Positions 6,334 through 14,604 of a stretch of 46,339 nucleotides of DNA are shown here, piece after piece; the first letter of the stretch is position 1; the number at the start of each line of letters is the position of its first letter. Origin of the DNA: a virus. The position numbers and the translations under genes are program-made. The stretch spans positions 1 through 46,339 of IMG/VR virus record IMGVR_UViG_3300042389_000481; one strand, 5' to 3'. The notes below the pieces were generated by a model that saw only the letters and a list, made by a program, of their open reading frames with translations, made no database searches and was not told the DNA's origin.

Positions 6334-8298
6334 ATGAAGGTTATGGTTTGCTCGACGTGGTCGGATGCCGGGTTCGAGGCGTATGGTCGAAGGTGGCTGG
6401 AGACGGCCGAGGAGCATTGGGCCAAAGGCATCGACATCAACGTCATCACCGACGCCCGGCTGGCGATGGCCCCGGAGTTTCGCAGCTTCATGGAGCGGCA
6501 CGCGGCGTCGAGGCTCGATCAGGGCGAGCCCGGGTACGACTACCGGCAGGACTTGGTTCGGTTCTGCCACAAGGTCTTCGCAATCCGGGCCGCCCTCGAA
6601 GACGCCCTCGAAGACGACCACGATTGGCTGATCTGGCTCGACGGCGACGTGGAGACTCGCGCGCCCCTGACCATGGAGTTCCTGGCCAGCATCTTGCCGG
6701 AGGACAAGGACGGAGTCCTCCTCTCTCGCGCGCACACCGCACCACACCCGGAATGCGGGTTCATGGCCTTCAACCTCCGCCGGAAGGGGGCCGACTTCAT
6801 CCGCAAGTTTGCGGGCATGTACGTCAAGGACGACGTCCTGAAGCTCGCGGAACTGCACGACAGCTACGTGTTCATGGTCTGCGTGCTGGCGCATGTCGAG
6901 TCCGACCAGAGCGAGTGGCACGACCTTTGCCCAGTCGGCGGAGGCCCACATGGCCTGGACGCCTTCGAGGCAAGTCCCTTGGACAGCGTGTTCGTCCACA
7001 AGAAGGGCGGGCGCAAGGCCGGGATGACTAACGCGGAGATCATTGCCCGCCTGCTGGCGGGGAGGATCGGGAAGGTCATTCACCCGGGCGAAGGGTTCGA
7101 CCTCGCAGACAGTCACGTCCCCATCGTCGATTGTGTGATGCAGCCGGTCGAGGCAATCCGCGAGTCGCTCGCCAAGATTGGCGACAAGCCCATGATATTG
7201 TTGGGGTTTTACTCCTCCGACGAGGAGGGACGGCACGTTGACACAAGCCGCTTTGGCATCAACGCTGTGCGGACCGACGTCGTTGCGTTCGAGTCTGTGG
7301 AGCGCGCGACGGACGGGCTTGGGTTCGTCCATGTGGCGGCCACCCGGGACTTCGAGCCAATCCCCGACGCTCTCCCGGTGTTCCATCACCGGCAGATGTC
7401 GATGATCAAGAAGGAGCAGATCAAGGCGATCACGAACAACGCCTACCAGACGAACATGGTCGTCCAGACGCAGAACTGCGTCCCGAACGAGACGATCCAG
7501 GCGAACATCGTCGCAAACCTGGGCCAGATCCAGAACTGGGTGGTCTACGCCAAGCACCACATGCGCCGGGCGGTCGTCGCCTCGGCCGGTCCGTCGCTCG
7601 ACATGCCAGAGACCATCGAGGCCATCCGCCGGGAGGTCGAGCAAGGTGCGGTGCTGTTCTGCGTCAAGCACAGCCACCAGAAACTCATCGACGCCGGGCT
7701 GGTCCCTTGGGGGTGCGTCCTCCTCGACCCTCGCCCGCATGAGGGGATCTCCACACACGGACGCCCCCGGGCGGAACTGCTGCCCGCCGCGCATCCAGAG
7801 GTGCGGTACTTCTGCGCCTCGATGGTTGACCCGAGTGTGGTGAGGCGTCTTCTCGACAGCGGCGGCAAGGTCTACGGGTGGCACGCTGCCGTGGGGGCCG
7901 ATGAGAAGTCGGTCCTCCCGCCCGAACACCAGAAGTTTCTGATGGGGGGAGGATCTTCGTCGGCGGTTCGCGCTATGATCCTGGCGTGGCAATTCCTCGG
8001 CTTCCAGTCGATTGGGCTGTATGGCTTCGACTCCTGTCACCTCGACGAGAGCAAGCTCGACAAGTCCGCGCGGCACCAGGATGGCACCCCAAAATACGTC
8101 CCGATGGACGTCTCGGTGGGGGGCAGGAGTCGGCAGTTCTGGACGGACAGAGACATCCTCTGTCAGGCCCAAGACTTCACCCGGCTTCTTCAGGAGAGCC
8201 CGTGGATTCAGTGGGACGCGCACGGTCCCGGCATCGTTGCGTGGCTGTGGCAGAACACGCGCGGAGTGATGCCCACGCTTGAGGAGACGTATGTATGA
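6334..8298 (+). CDS. Glycosyltransferase fused to MptE/Maf-like (DUF115) domain
   Basis: This 654-aa protein appears to have two domains. The N-terminal 280 residues resemble a GT-A transferase with the DxD motif WLIWLDGDVE (D103, D105) and an ECGFMAFNLRRKG segment. The C-terminal part from about residue 410 resembles the MptE-like/DUF115 fold, with VASAGPSLD near 416-424, VKHSHQKLIDAGLVPW and MGGGSSSAVRAMILA near 536-550. In bacteria DUF115 proteins include the Maf flagellin glycosylation factors, which attach nonulosonic sugars to Ser/Thr. The start follows a GGAGGG site. It overlaps the portal start by ATGA. Substrate and target are unknown. Confidence 0.75.
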   Translation: MKVMVCSTWSDAGFEAYGRRWLETAEEHWAKGIDINVITDARLAMAPEFRSFMERHAASRLDQGEPGYDYRQDLVRFCHKVFAIRAALEDALEDDHDWLIWLDGDVETRAPLTMEFLASILPEDKDGVLLSRAHTAPHPECGFMAFNLRRKGADFIRKFAGMYVKDDVLKLAELHDSYVFMVCVLAHVESDQSEWHDLCPVGGGPHGLDAFEASPLDSVFVHKKGGRKAGMTNAEIIARLLAGRIGKVIHPGEGFDLADSHVPIVDCVMQPVEAIRESLAKIGDKPMILLGFYSSDEEGRHVDTSRFGINAVRTDVVAFESVERATDGLGFVHVAATRDFEPIPDALPVFHHRQMSMIKKEQIKAITNNAYQTNMVVQTQNCVPNETIQANIVANLGQIQNWVVYAKHHMRRAVVASAGPSLDMPETIEAIRREVEQGAVLFCVKHSHQKLIDAGLVPWGCVLLDPRPHEGISTHGRPRAELLPAAHPEVRYFCASMVDPSVVRRLLDSGGKVYGWHAAVGADEKSVLPPEHQKFLMGGGSSSAVRAMILAWQFLGFQSIGLYGFDSCHLDESKLDKSARHQDGTPKYVPMDVSVGGRSRQFWTDRDILCQAQDFTRLLQESPWIQWDAHGPGIVAWLWQNTRGVMPTLEETYV

Positions 8299-10577
8299 GC
8301 GCAGACCGCAAGTGGCGAGGGGACAACGAAAGGGTCAAGCGCACCAAGCGTCAGGCCCTGAACGCTCTCCTCGTCAACATTGCGGACAGCCTCGACGAAC
8401 AGGAGCGTGAGTCCATCGCCCAAGTCTGCATGGAGGACTTCCGTGCAGACCGGGACAGCCGCGCCGAGTGGGACGCGATGCACGCGGACTGGGTCGCGGT
8501 CTACAACCAGCAGGATGCCCCGTACAACCGGCCATGGCCCGGGTCATCGGACGAGTCGCTGGGCCTCCTGACGGAGGCGTGCAACTCCTTCCAGGCGCGG
8601 GCATACAAGGCGTTCTTCGCCTCGCGTATGCCCGTCGCCGCCGTCTCGACCAGGCCATCGGACCCGAATGCCTCGCAGCGGGCCAAGCGAGTCAGCCAGT
8701 TCCTCCAGTGGTCCCTGTTCTTCAAGGACCAGACCTACAAGGAAGACAAGGCCGCGATGCTGCTACGCGTGGCGGTCCACGGGTCTGACTTCAGCAAGAC
8801 CTACTTCGACCCGGTGATGAACCGGATCGTCACGCGCCCCGTGCGTGCGGAGGACCTGTTCGTCCCGTACCACATCGGCCCGATCAACATCGAGGATGTG
8901 CACCGGAAGAGCGAACTCATCCACCTGCAACTGAACGAGGGGCGGATTCGGGCTGCGGAGGGGTACTTCCTCTTCCCGCCGGAGGCCATGATGGTCGGGC
9001 AGATCGAGTCCCCGATCCAGCAGCAGAACGACAGGGACAACGGGTTCCGGCCAACCGCGACACAGAGCGAGGACATGGCCCAGATTATCGAGCAGCACCG
9101 GGATCTAGACCTGGACGGAGACGGCATTGGCGAGCCGTACAAGGTCTGGGTGGACGTGACGTCCGAGAAGTTGCTCCGCATCGAGGTGCGGTATGAGGTG
9201 GACGAGTCGGGGAGGCCCCTGAACGGCCGCCTGCCCATCGAGGAATATACCCACTACCGGTTCCTCGCGAACCCGGACGGCTTCTACGGCTACGGGCTGG
9301 GGTTCCTCCTCGGGAAGACCAACATTGCCATCAACAAGCTCCTGCGCCAGTTCATCGACGCCACGACGCTGTCGATCCACGGCAACATGAGCGGCTTCAT
9401 CTCGGAGGCCCTGAACATCAGCAAGGGGCCGGTCAAGATCGAACTCGGCACCCTGAAGACGGTCTCCGCAAGCACCGACGACATCCAGAAGGGGATCAAG
9501 ACCCTCTCATTCCCTGCCCCACCACCTACCCTGATGCAGGCTATCGCCCAGCTTGAGGGGCGAGCCCAGCGCATCGGCGCGACGACGGATGCCGCAGCGG
9601 GGGACATCAACAAGGTCTTCCAGCCGACGACCATGCAGACCATGGTCGAGCAGTCGCTGGTCATGTTCACCAGCGTGCAGGAGTTCCTGCTGCACTCCTG
9701 GTCCAAGGAACTGAACAAGATCTACCGGCTGCACGGCATCTACTTCCGGGGCGTCGAGGGCTTCATCTCGATTGGCCTCGAAGGCCCCGAGGAGATGGTC
9801 GTCACGGAGCAGGACTTCGCTGACGACATGCTCATCATGCCCGTTGCTGACCCGCGCATGATGACCCAGCAGTCTCGCCTCCAGAAGGCGCAGTTCCTGT
9901 TCGAGTTCGCCACCAAGAACCCCATTGTCGGGAACAACCCGGAGGTCCTCCTTGCGGTGTCAAGGAGGCTCCTTGAGGAGATGGAGATCGATGGCATTGA
10001 CAGCATTCTTCCGCGATCTGTGGACGAGCTTCCTCCGCCTGCGCCAGATCCGAAGGCGATGGCGGAGCAGGCAAAGGTTCAGGTCGAGCAACAGAAGCTT
10101 CAGCTAGAGGCCCAGAAGGTCCAGCAGACGGTCCAGCTTGAAGCCCAGAAGATGCAGGTTGACCAGCAGATGAAGCAGGCATCGATGGTTGGCGACCAGC
10201 AGCTTCAGCAGATGCGGATCGAGAACGAACGGGTGATCGCTCAGATGCGGATGGAGCATGAGCGGATGATCGCCCAGGAGAAGCTGGCCCTGGAGCAGAC
10301 CCTGGCGACCATGAAGCTGGAGGTCCAGGCCCAGATCGACCGCGAAAAGATCAGGCTCGACGCCGAGATCAAGCGTGAGGCGGAGCAGTCTCGGGCGCAG
10401 GCGACCCGTGAGCAGCAGCAGGCCGCAACGCAATCGACCGAGGCCGGGGCCAAGCAGGTGGCGGAGATCGTGAAGGCCATGACGACTGCCATGGCCGGGC
10501 CGAAGGAGGTCAAGATCGTGTCGCCGCCGCGCGAGGTCATCATCAATCACAAGGGCGACAACGGTTCGCCAACCTAA
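8295..10577 (+). CDS. Portal protein
   Basis: This 760-aa protein forms the dodecameric portal through which DNA is packaged and ejected. The N-terminal two thirds has podovirus-type portal features, with a conserved-looking RPWPGSSDESLGLLTEACN segment near residues 77-95 and a mixed alpha/beta core. Residues 590-740 form a long Gln/Lys/Glu-rich coiled coil, probably the barrel or a crown extension. A GAGGAG ribosome site precedes the ATG, which overlaps the previous stop codon. Being large and separated from the terminase by a sugar cassette is unusual. Identification rests on sequence pattern, size and position. Confidence 0.85.
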   Translation: MSADRKWRGDNERVKRTKRQALNALLVNIADSLDEQERESIAQVCMEDFRADRDSRAEWDAMHADWVAVYNQQDAPYNRPWPGSSDESLGLLTEACNSFQARAYKAFFASRMPVAAVSTRPSDPNASQRAKRVSQFLQWSLFFKDQTYKEDKAAMLLRVAVHGSDFSKTYFDPVMNRIVTRPVRAEDLFVPYHIGPINIEDVHRKSELIHLQLNEGRIRAAEGYFLFPPEAMMVGQIESPIQQQNDRDNGFRPTATQSEDMAQIIEQHRDLDLDGDGIGEPYKVWVDVTSEKLLRIEVRYEVDESGRPLNGRLPIEEYTHYRFLANPDGFYGYGLGFLLGKTNIAINKLLRQFIDATTLSIHGNMSGFISEALNISKGPVKIELGTLKTVSASTDDIQKGIKTLSFPAPPPTLMQAIAQLEGRAQRIGATTDAAAGDINKVFQPTTMQTMVEQSLVMFTSVQEFLLHSWSKELNKIYRLHGIYFRGVEGFISIGLEGPEEMVVTEQDFADDMLIMPVADPRMMTQQSRLQKAQFLFEFATKNPIVGNNPEVLLAVSRRLLEEMEIDGIDSILPRSVDELPPPAPDPKAMAEQAKVQVEQQKLQLEAQKVQQTVQLEAQKMQVDQQMKQASMVGDQQLQQMRIENERVIAQMRMEHERMIAQEKLALEQTLATMKLEVQAQIDREKIRLDAEIKREAEQSRAQATREQQQAATQSTEAGAKQVAEIVKAMTTAMAGPKEVKIVSPPREVIINHKGDNGSPT

Positions 10578-10595
10578 CGAACGAAAGGGCATGAC

Positions 10596-11027
10596 ATGGG
10601 CAAGAGCCGCGACTTCTCGAACGACTTCCTCAAGCTGTTCTTCAACGGCGGAGCCATCGCCAATCTGGCGCAGAACACCGGCACGTCGCCCCTGACGGAC
10701 CTGTGGTTCAGCCTCCACAGCGCAGACCCCGGCGCGACGGGCAACCAGACGACCAGCGAGGTCGGCTACACCTCCTATGTCCGTGCTGCGGTGGCGCGCA
10801 CGTCGGCCGCGTTTGTGGTGTCGGCCAACACGGTGCGCTTGGCCGCGAACCTGGACTTCGCCGCTTCGACCGGTGGCGCGGCGGTCTCCGCAACCTTCTT
10901 CAGCGTGGGGAAGGGGAGTAGCGGGGCCACGCAGATCCTGTATTCTGGCACCCTGACGCCTGGGATCTCGATCTCCAGCGGCACGACCCCTCGCATCAAC
11001 TCGGGCCAGATCATCACGGAGGACTGA
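10596..11027 (+). CDS. Virion protein of the short phage tail-fibre type
   Basis: This 143-aa protein contains the pattern LHSADPG, then TSEVGYTSYVRAAV, then a series of small-residue beta strands ending IITED. Such proteins are often annotated as phage tail fibre proteins in siphoviruses and podoviruses. It lies directly after the portal and starts a run of surface proteins. An AAAGGG ribosome site lies nine bases upstream of its ATG. The precise location in the particle cannot be told. Confidence 0.6.
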   Translation: MGKSRDFSNDFLKLFFNGGAIANLAQNTGTSPLTDLWFSLHSADPGATGNQTTSEVGYTSYVRAAVARTSAAFVVSANTVRLAANLDFAASTGGAAVSATFFSVGKGSSGATQILYSGTLTPGISISSGTTPRINSGQIITED

Positions 11028-11028
11028 C

Positions 11029-12327
11029 GTGGCAGACAACGTCGGCATCACCCCAGGCTCTGGGGACAAAGCCGCAAGCCGGTCCGTCACCTATTCGGGA
11101 GAGACGGCACAGGTCCAGATCGTTGGCCTGTCCGTTGTCTCCGGTCCGGACGACGCCAAGACGGTTGAGGATGTCAGCGCAGTCGCCCCTCTTCCCGTTC
11201 GCATGGACCAGGGGCCGGGCGCTCTGGTCACCGAGAATGGTGCGCTGCGGGTTGACCCGACTCAGGTCAACGAACAGGCGCAGGAAGTCCTCAACGCCAC
11301 CGGCTTGCATAGCCTTGGCGATGGGCCGCTCCAGATGGTCGGATTGCACCCAAGCTTCCCCCTGCCCATCGACACCGCGACGCCGATGCCGATTGCGGGG
11401 CGGGACTCGACGGGCGCGCAGCGGCAAGCGCTTACAGACAGCGATGGGGCGCTTCGCACGCTTGGCAAAGACGCCGGTCCTTTCTTGTATGGGCCAGACC
11501 AGGGAATATCAGGGAACCGGAACGGAGCAGTTTTCTCTGTTGAGGGATACAGCGCGATTGTGGTGTGGGCGATCACGGCAGGCTCAAACCTAGGAGTTCA
11601 GCAGTCGGTTGATGGCATCCGATTTGGGAGTGCTTCGGCTGGCGTAACGACGCTGGCGGGGGGCTTCAGCCTTGCGGCTAACGGTGGCATGTCAACAACG
11701 GAGTACACCGTATTCCCTGTCGTCGGGAAATTCGCGCGCATCAATTTCGGCGGGACGATCACAGGCCAGCCGCTGGTCCTGGTTTACCTCAAGGCCGGTC
11801 CACTAGGCTTCAACCTGTCTTTGACAACGACCAATTTGGCCCAGATCGGTGGCTTCGCCGTCACTGCAAACACTCCCCAACTTGCGGTGAATGCGTTTGG
11901 TCCGACCGCCCCAAACGCGGCCCACAGCACCAACGCGCCAGTGCAGATTTCCGGCTCAGATGGCACGACCGTGAGGCGCATCCTGACCGATGTTGCAGGA
12001 AACACCCAAGTCGTCGGCGGGCTGGTTGCGGGCGCGTCCGCTCTTCTCAGCACCACTGGCGTGCGCCCCGTTCAGCAGGGGGTGCTGGACGGAGAGGGCC
12101 GAGTTCGCCATGTGGTGGGGACGACCAGGGGGCAAGTTGGCGTTCGCCTGGACGACGCCACCACCACATCGGAAGCTGGCGTGCTTGATGCCCTCAACGA
12201 TGTGGTACGCGAACTGAAACTCCTCAACGCGCGTATCGCAGATCTTCCCTATTGGCTAGGCGTCGGTGCGGCGATGCCTGATGACGCCTCGACCTTCCGC
12301 GACGACCCATATCTCTTCAATCAGTAA
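11029..12327 (+). CDS. Virion structural protein, probably surface or fibre
   Basis: This 432-aa protein begins at a GTG one base after the previous stop, with a GGAGG site upstream. The N-terminus (VTYSGETAQVQIVGL) resembles the start of phage surface proteins that carry a small beta domain. The middle is Gly/Ser/Thr-rich beta sequence, and the end has a short helical stretch (DALNDVVRELKLLNARIADL, residues about 386-405). No enzymatic motif was seen. Position between portal and Gly-rich fibre supports a structural role. Confidence 0.55.
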   Translation: MADNVGITPGSGDKAASRSVTYSGETAQVQIVGLSVVSGPDDAKTVEDVSAVAPLPVRMDQGPGALVTENGALRVDPTQVNEQAQEVLNATGLHSLGDGPLQMVGLHPSFPLPIDTATPMPIAGRDSTGAQRQALTDSDGALRTLGKDAGPFLYGPDQGISGNRNGAVFSVEGYSAIVVWAITAGSNLGVQQSVDGIRFGSASAGVTTLAGGFSLAANGGMSTTEYTVFPVVGKFARINFGGTITGQPLVLVYLKAGPLGFNLSLTTTNLAQIGGFAVTANTPQLAVNAFGPTAPNAAHSTNAPVQISGSDGTTVRRILTDVAGNTQVVGGLVAGASALLSTTGVRPVQQGVLDGEGRVRHVVGTTRGQVGVRLDDATTTSEAGVLDALNDVVRELKLLNARIADLPYWLGVGAAMPDDASTFRDDPYLFNQ

Positions 12328-12338
12328 GGAGACTACCA

Positions 12339-13010
12339 ATGCTTGTTCAAGGCACGACCGGCCCGGTCAACTTCGGCGATGGCGTCAACCCGCCGCTGCG
12401 CCAGGGTCGCCAGGGCGACGTGATCATGTCGGCTCTGCATGGCGAAATGTACGAGCAGAATTATCGCGGCAACATGTTCTTCACCGGTCACACCGGTCTC
12501 ACGGCGCTGTCGGCTAACACGATCACACTGACGGCGACGACGACCCCCATCCTGGGCGTCTACAATCCGGCCTCGTCGCCCGTCAACTTGGTCATTATGC
12601 GCGCGATGCTTCAAGTCGTCGCGAACAACCTGACCAGCGGCGCAGCTCCGGGTGCCTTTATGTGGGCGGTCTCCACAGGCAACAACGCGATCTCCACTGG
12701 CCTGACCCCGTACAACGCCAAAAGCCTCGTCGCCGCCGGATCGCAGGGTCGCGGTTTTGCGGGTGCGACCGCTTTGACCGGCTTGACGAACAACCTCGTC
12801 ATCGCTGCCGGAAGCCTCTTCAGCAGCCCCACGGGCCTGACGTACACGACCCTCGGCAGCACCTCCCTGCTGAACGGCTACGGTGGTTTCGAGAACTTCG
12901 ACGGCTCGATCATCGTCCCGCCGGGTGGCGTGCTGGCGCTGCTGAATACGACCTCCTCGACGACGTTCAGTGCTTTCGGCCGTATACACTGGGAAGAAGT
13001 CCCGATCTGA
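12339..13010 (+). CDS. Virion structural protein
   Basis: This 223-aa protein is low in charge and rich in Gly, Ser, Thr, Leu and Asn, consistent with a beta-sandwich surface or decoration protein. It opens MLVQGTTGPVNFGDG and contains MSALHGEMYEQN near residue 30, then alternating beta strands to the C-terminal FGRIHWEEVPI. An AAGGAG ribosome site is correctly spaced before the ATG. I do not recognise the family with confidence. A capsid or tail decoration role is inferred from composition and neighbours. Confidence 0.55.
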   Translation: MLVQGTTGPVNFGDGVNPPLRQGRQGDVIMSALHGEMYEQNYRGNMFFTGHTGLTALSANTITLTATTTPILGVYNPASSPVNLVIMRAMLQVVANNLTSGAAPGAFMWAVSTGNNAISTGLTPYNAKSLVAAGSQGRGFAGATALTGLTNNLVIAAGSLFSSPTGLTYTTLGSTSLLNGYGGFENFDGSIIVPPGGVLALLNTTSSTTFSAFGRIHWEEVPI

Positions 13011-13018
13011 GGCGCGGG

Positions 13019-13204
13019 ATGATGACCATCGAGTACATGCTTTCGATGGCCGAGAGGCGCTTGGCGCAATTGGAACTTGCCAAGCGCAACTCGGAGCAGA
13101 CCGGCGACCTTAGCGCCGTTCTGGACATCAACGACCAGATCATCCAGACGCAGGACACCATCGCAGGTCTCAAGACGACAATCGCGAGGCGAGCGGCGGA
13201 ATAG
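13019..13204 (+). CDS. Small coiled-coil protein
   Basis: This 61-aa protein starts at the first of two adjacent ATG codons. It is predicted to be almost all helix: MLSMAERRLAQLELAKR followed by VLDINDQIIQTQDTIAGLK, with heptad-like spacing of hydrophobic residues. It could be a small chaperone, trimeriser or virion cement for the flanking fibre genes. No family is recognised. Confidence 0.55.
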   Translation: MMTIEYMLSMAERRLAQLELAKRNSEQTGDLSAVLDINDQIIQTQDTIAGLKTTIARRAAE

Positions 13205-13234
13205 CCTGCGGTTTCGCCAGGACAGGGGCGCAAC

Positions 13235-14380
13235 ATGCTGAAATTGGCGAACCGCGCGAAGATGACGACCTCCACGGTCGGGACCGGCACGATCACCCTC
13301 GGCTCCGCAGCGACTGGCTACCAATCGTTTGCGGATGCTGGGGTGGTCGATGGGGACGTTGTCCGCTATGTGGTGGAAGACGTCACCGCATGGGAAATCG
13401 GGCAGGGGACGTATGCCGCAAGCGGCACGACGCTCTCTCGCACCGTCCTTGAAAGCAGCAACGCCGACAGCCCGATCAGCCTGTCGGGCAGCGCCAGCGT
13501 GTTCATCTCGGCTGCGGCCGAGGATGTCGCACAGGTCAAGGTGGACACCTACACCACGGTCGGCAGCACCACCTGGACAAAGCCGACGTGGGCCAAGATG
13601 CTCAAGATCATCTTGATCGGTGGCGGCGGCGGGGGTGGCAGCGGGATGCGCGACTCGACAGCCTTTTCGCGTGGCGGCGGCGGGGGTGGCGGGTCAAGTG
13701 GGTTGACGATGGTCACATGCCCCGCTTCGTATGTCGGCGCGACCGAAACGGTCGTGGTCGGATCTGGCGGCGCGGGTGGTGCATCTCAAACAGCGGACTC
13801 AACTACCGGTCTCAATGGCTCATCGGGGACTGTTTCCAGCTTCGGAAGCATTGCGTCGTCGGGGCGAGGCTTGAACGGGCTGTCGGGAAGCAACAGTTTG
13901 GCTGGCGGAGGTTCGACCATCTCTGTCACGTCGATGGACAGTTTGGCGGGCGTGCAAGGGGGCAGCGGTCAAATTAGCGCAGGAAGCACAGGCACCGCTC
14001 ATCCGCTGGTCTCGAATACGGGAGGCGGAGGCGGCGCAGGCAGCGGCGCAGGAAGCACCACATCTGCAAATGGTGGCGCAGGCGGCCTTATCCGCGCACC
14101 GGCGTCAAGCAGCGGAATCGTGTACGCGGATCGCGCAGGCGGCAGCGGCGGCACCGCAGGCGGAAGCGGCAGCGCGGGGATCTCTTACGATTTCTTCGAC
14201 CGGGTCATGGCGACCGGCGGCGGGGGTGGCTCGTATGCGACAGGGCAGGCCACTGGTGCAGGCGGAAACGGCATTTATGGTTCGGGCGGCGGCGGCGGCG
14301 CAGCGTCTGACAACGGGTTCTCCAGCGGGGCTGGCGGCAACGGCGGCGATGGATGGGTGAGGGTAATTTCATGGGCGTGA
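13235..14380 (+). CDS. Glycine-rich tail fibre/adhesin
   Basis: This 381-aa protein has an N-terminal beta domain (about 1-100, MLKLANRAKMTTSTVGTG), then a WTKPTWAKMLKIILIGGGGGGG segment near residues 114-135. That is the hallmark of the glycine-rich domain found at the ends of phage tail fibres and adhesins. The rest, to the C-terminus DGWVRVISWA, is a Gly-rich sheet with repeated GGGGG and AGG runs, which in other phages forms polyglycine II helix bundles that contact host receptors. It is probably a receptor-binding or surface fibre. Confidence 0.78.
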   Translation: MLKLANRAKMTTSTVGTGTITLGSAATGYQSFADAGVVDGDVVRYVVEDVTAWEIGQGTYAASGTTLSRTVLESSNADSPISLSGSASVFISAAAEDVAQVKVDTYTTVGSTTWTKPTWAKMLKIILIGGGGGGGSGMRDSTAFSRGGGGGGGSSGLTMVTCPASYVGATETVVVGSGGAGGASQTADSTTGLNGSSGTVSSFGSIASSGRGLNGLSGSNSLAGGGSTISVTSMDSLAGVQGGSGQISAGSTGTAHPLVSNTGGGGGAGSGAGSTTSANGGAGGLIRAPASSSGIVYADRAGGSGGTAGGSGSAGISYDFFDRVMATGGGGGSYATGQATGAGGNGIYGSGGGGGAASDNGFSSGAGGNGGDGWVRVISWA

Positions 14381-14604
14381 GGCAATTTCTTCTCGACCCC
14401 GACGGAACCATCCCCGACGGCGTCAACGTCGAGGCGCTAAAGCGCGCGGGCATCCCGCTTGTGCTGCCGACGCCTCGCTGGCGTCCTGCGCCGGGAATGA
14501 TCCTTGTTGAGGCAGAGCCGGAGATGAGAGACGGCGCGTTGCGGCAGGTCTGGCGCGAAGCCCCGGAGCCTCCTCCCGCACCTGACGAACTAGCGACCGA
14601 GTGA
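14371..14604 (+). CDS. Small protein after Gly-rich fibre, possible fibre chaperone
   Basis: This 77-aa protein overlaps the end of the Gly-rich fibre gene. It begins VRQFLLDPDGTIPDGVN after the initiator and has an ILVEAEPEMRDGALRQVWRE segment reminiscent of the C-terminal W-containing motif of XkdW-like or fibre-assembly proteins. An upstream in-frame ATG at 14353 is possible. Location next to fibres suggests an assembly helper, but similarity is weak. Confidence 0.5.
   Translation: MGVRQFLLDPDGTIPDGVNVEALKRAGIPLVLPTPRWRPAPGMILVEAEPEMRDGALRQVWREAPEPPPAPDELATE

Noticed and set aside
6298-8223. 641-codon minus-strand open frame
   Set aside because: It lies opposite the glycosyltransferase fusion, and its composition (Arg/Val/Pro/Asp-rich) is typical of antisense translation in high-GC DNA.
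10104-11090. 328-codon minus-strand open frame
   Set aside because: It is antisense to the coiled-coil end of the portal gene; the His/Leu-rich repeats mirror the Gln/Lys codons of that coil.
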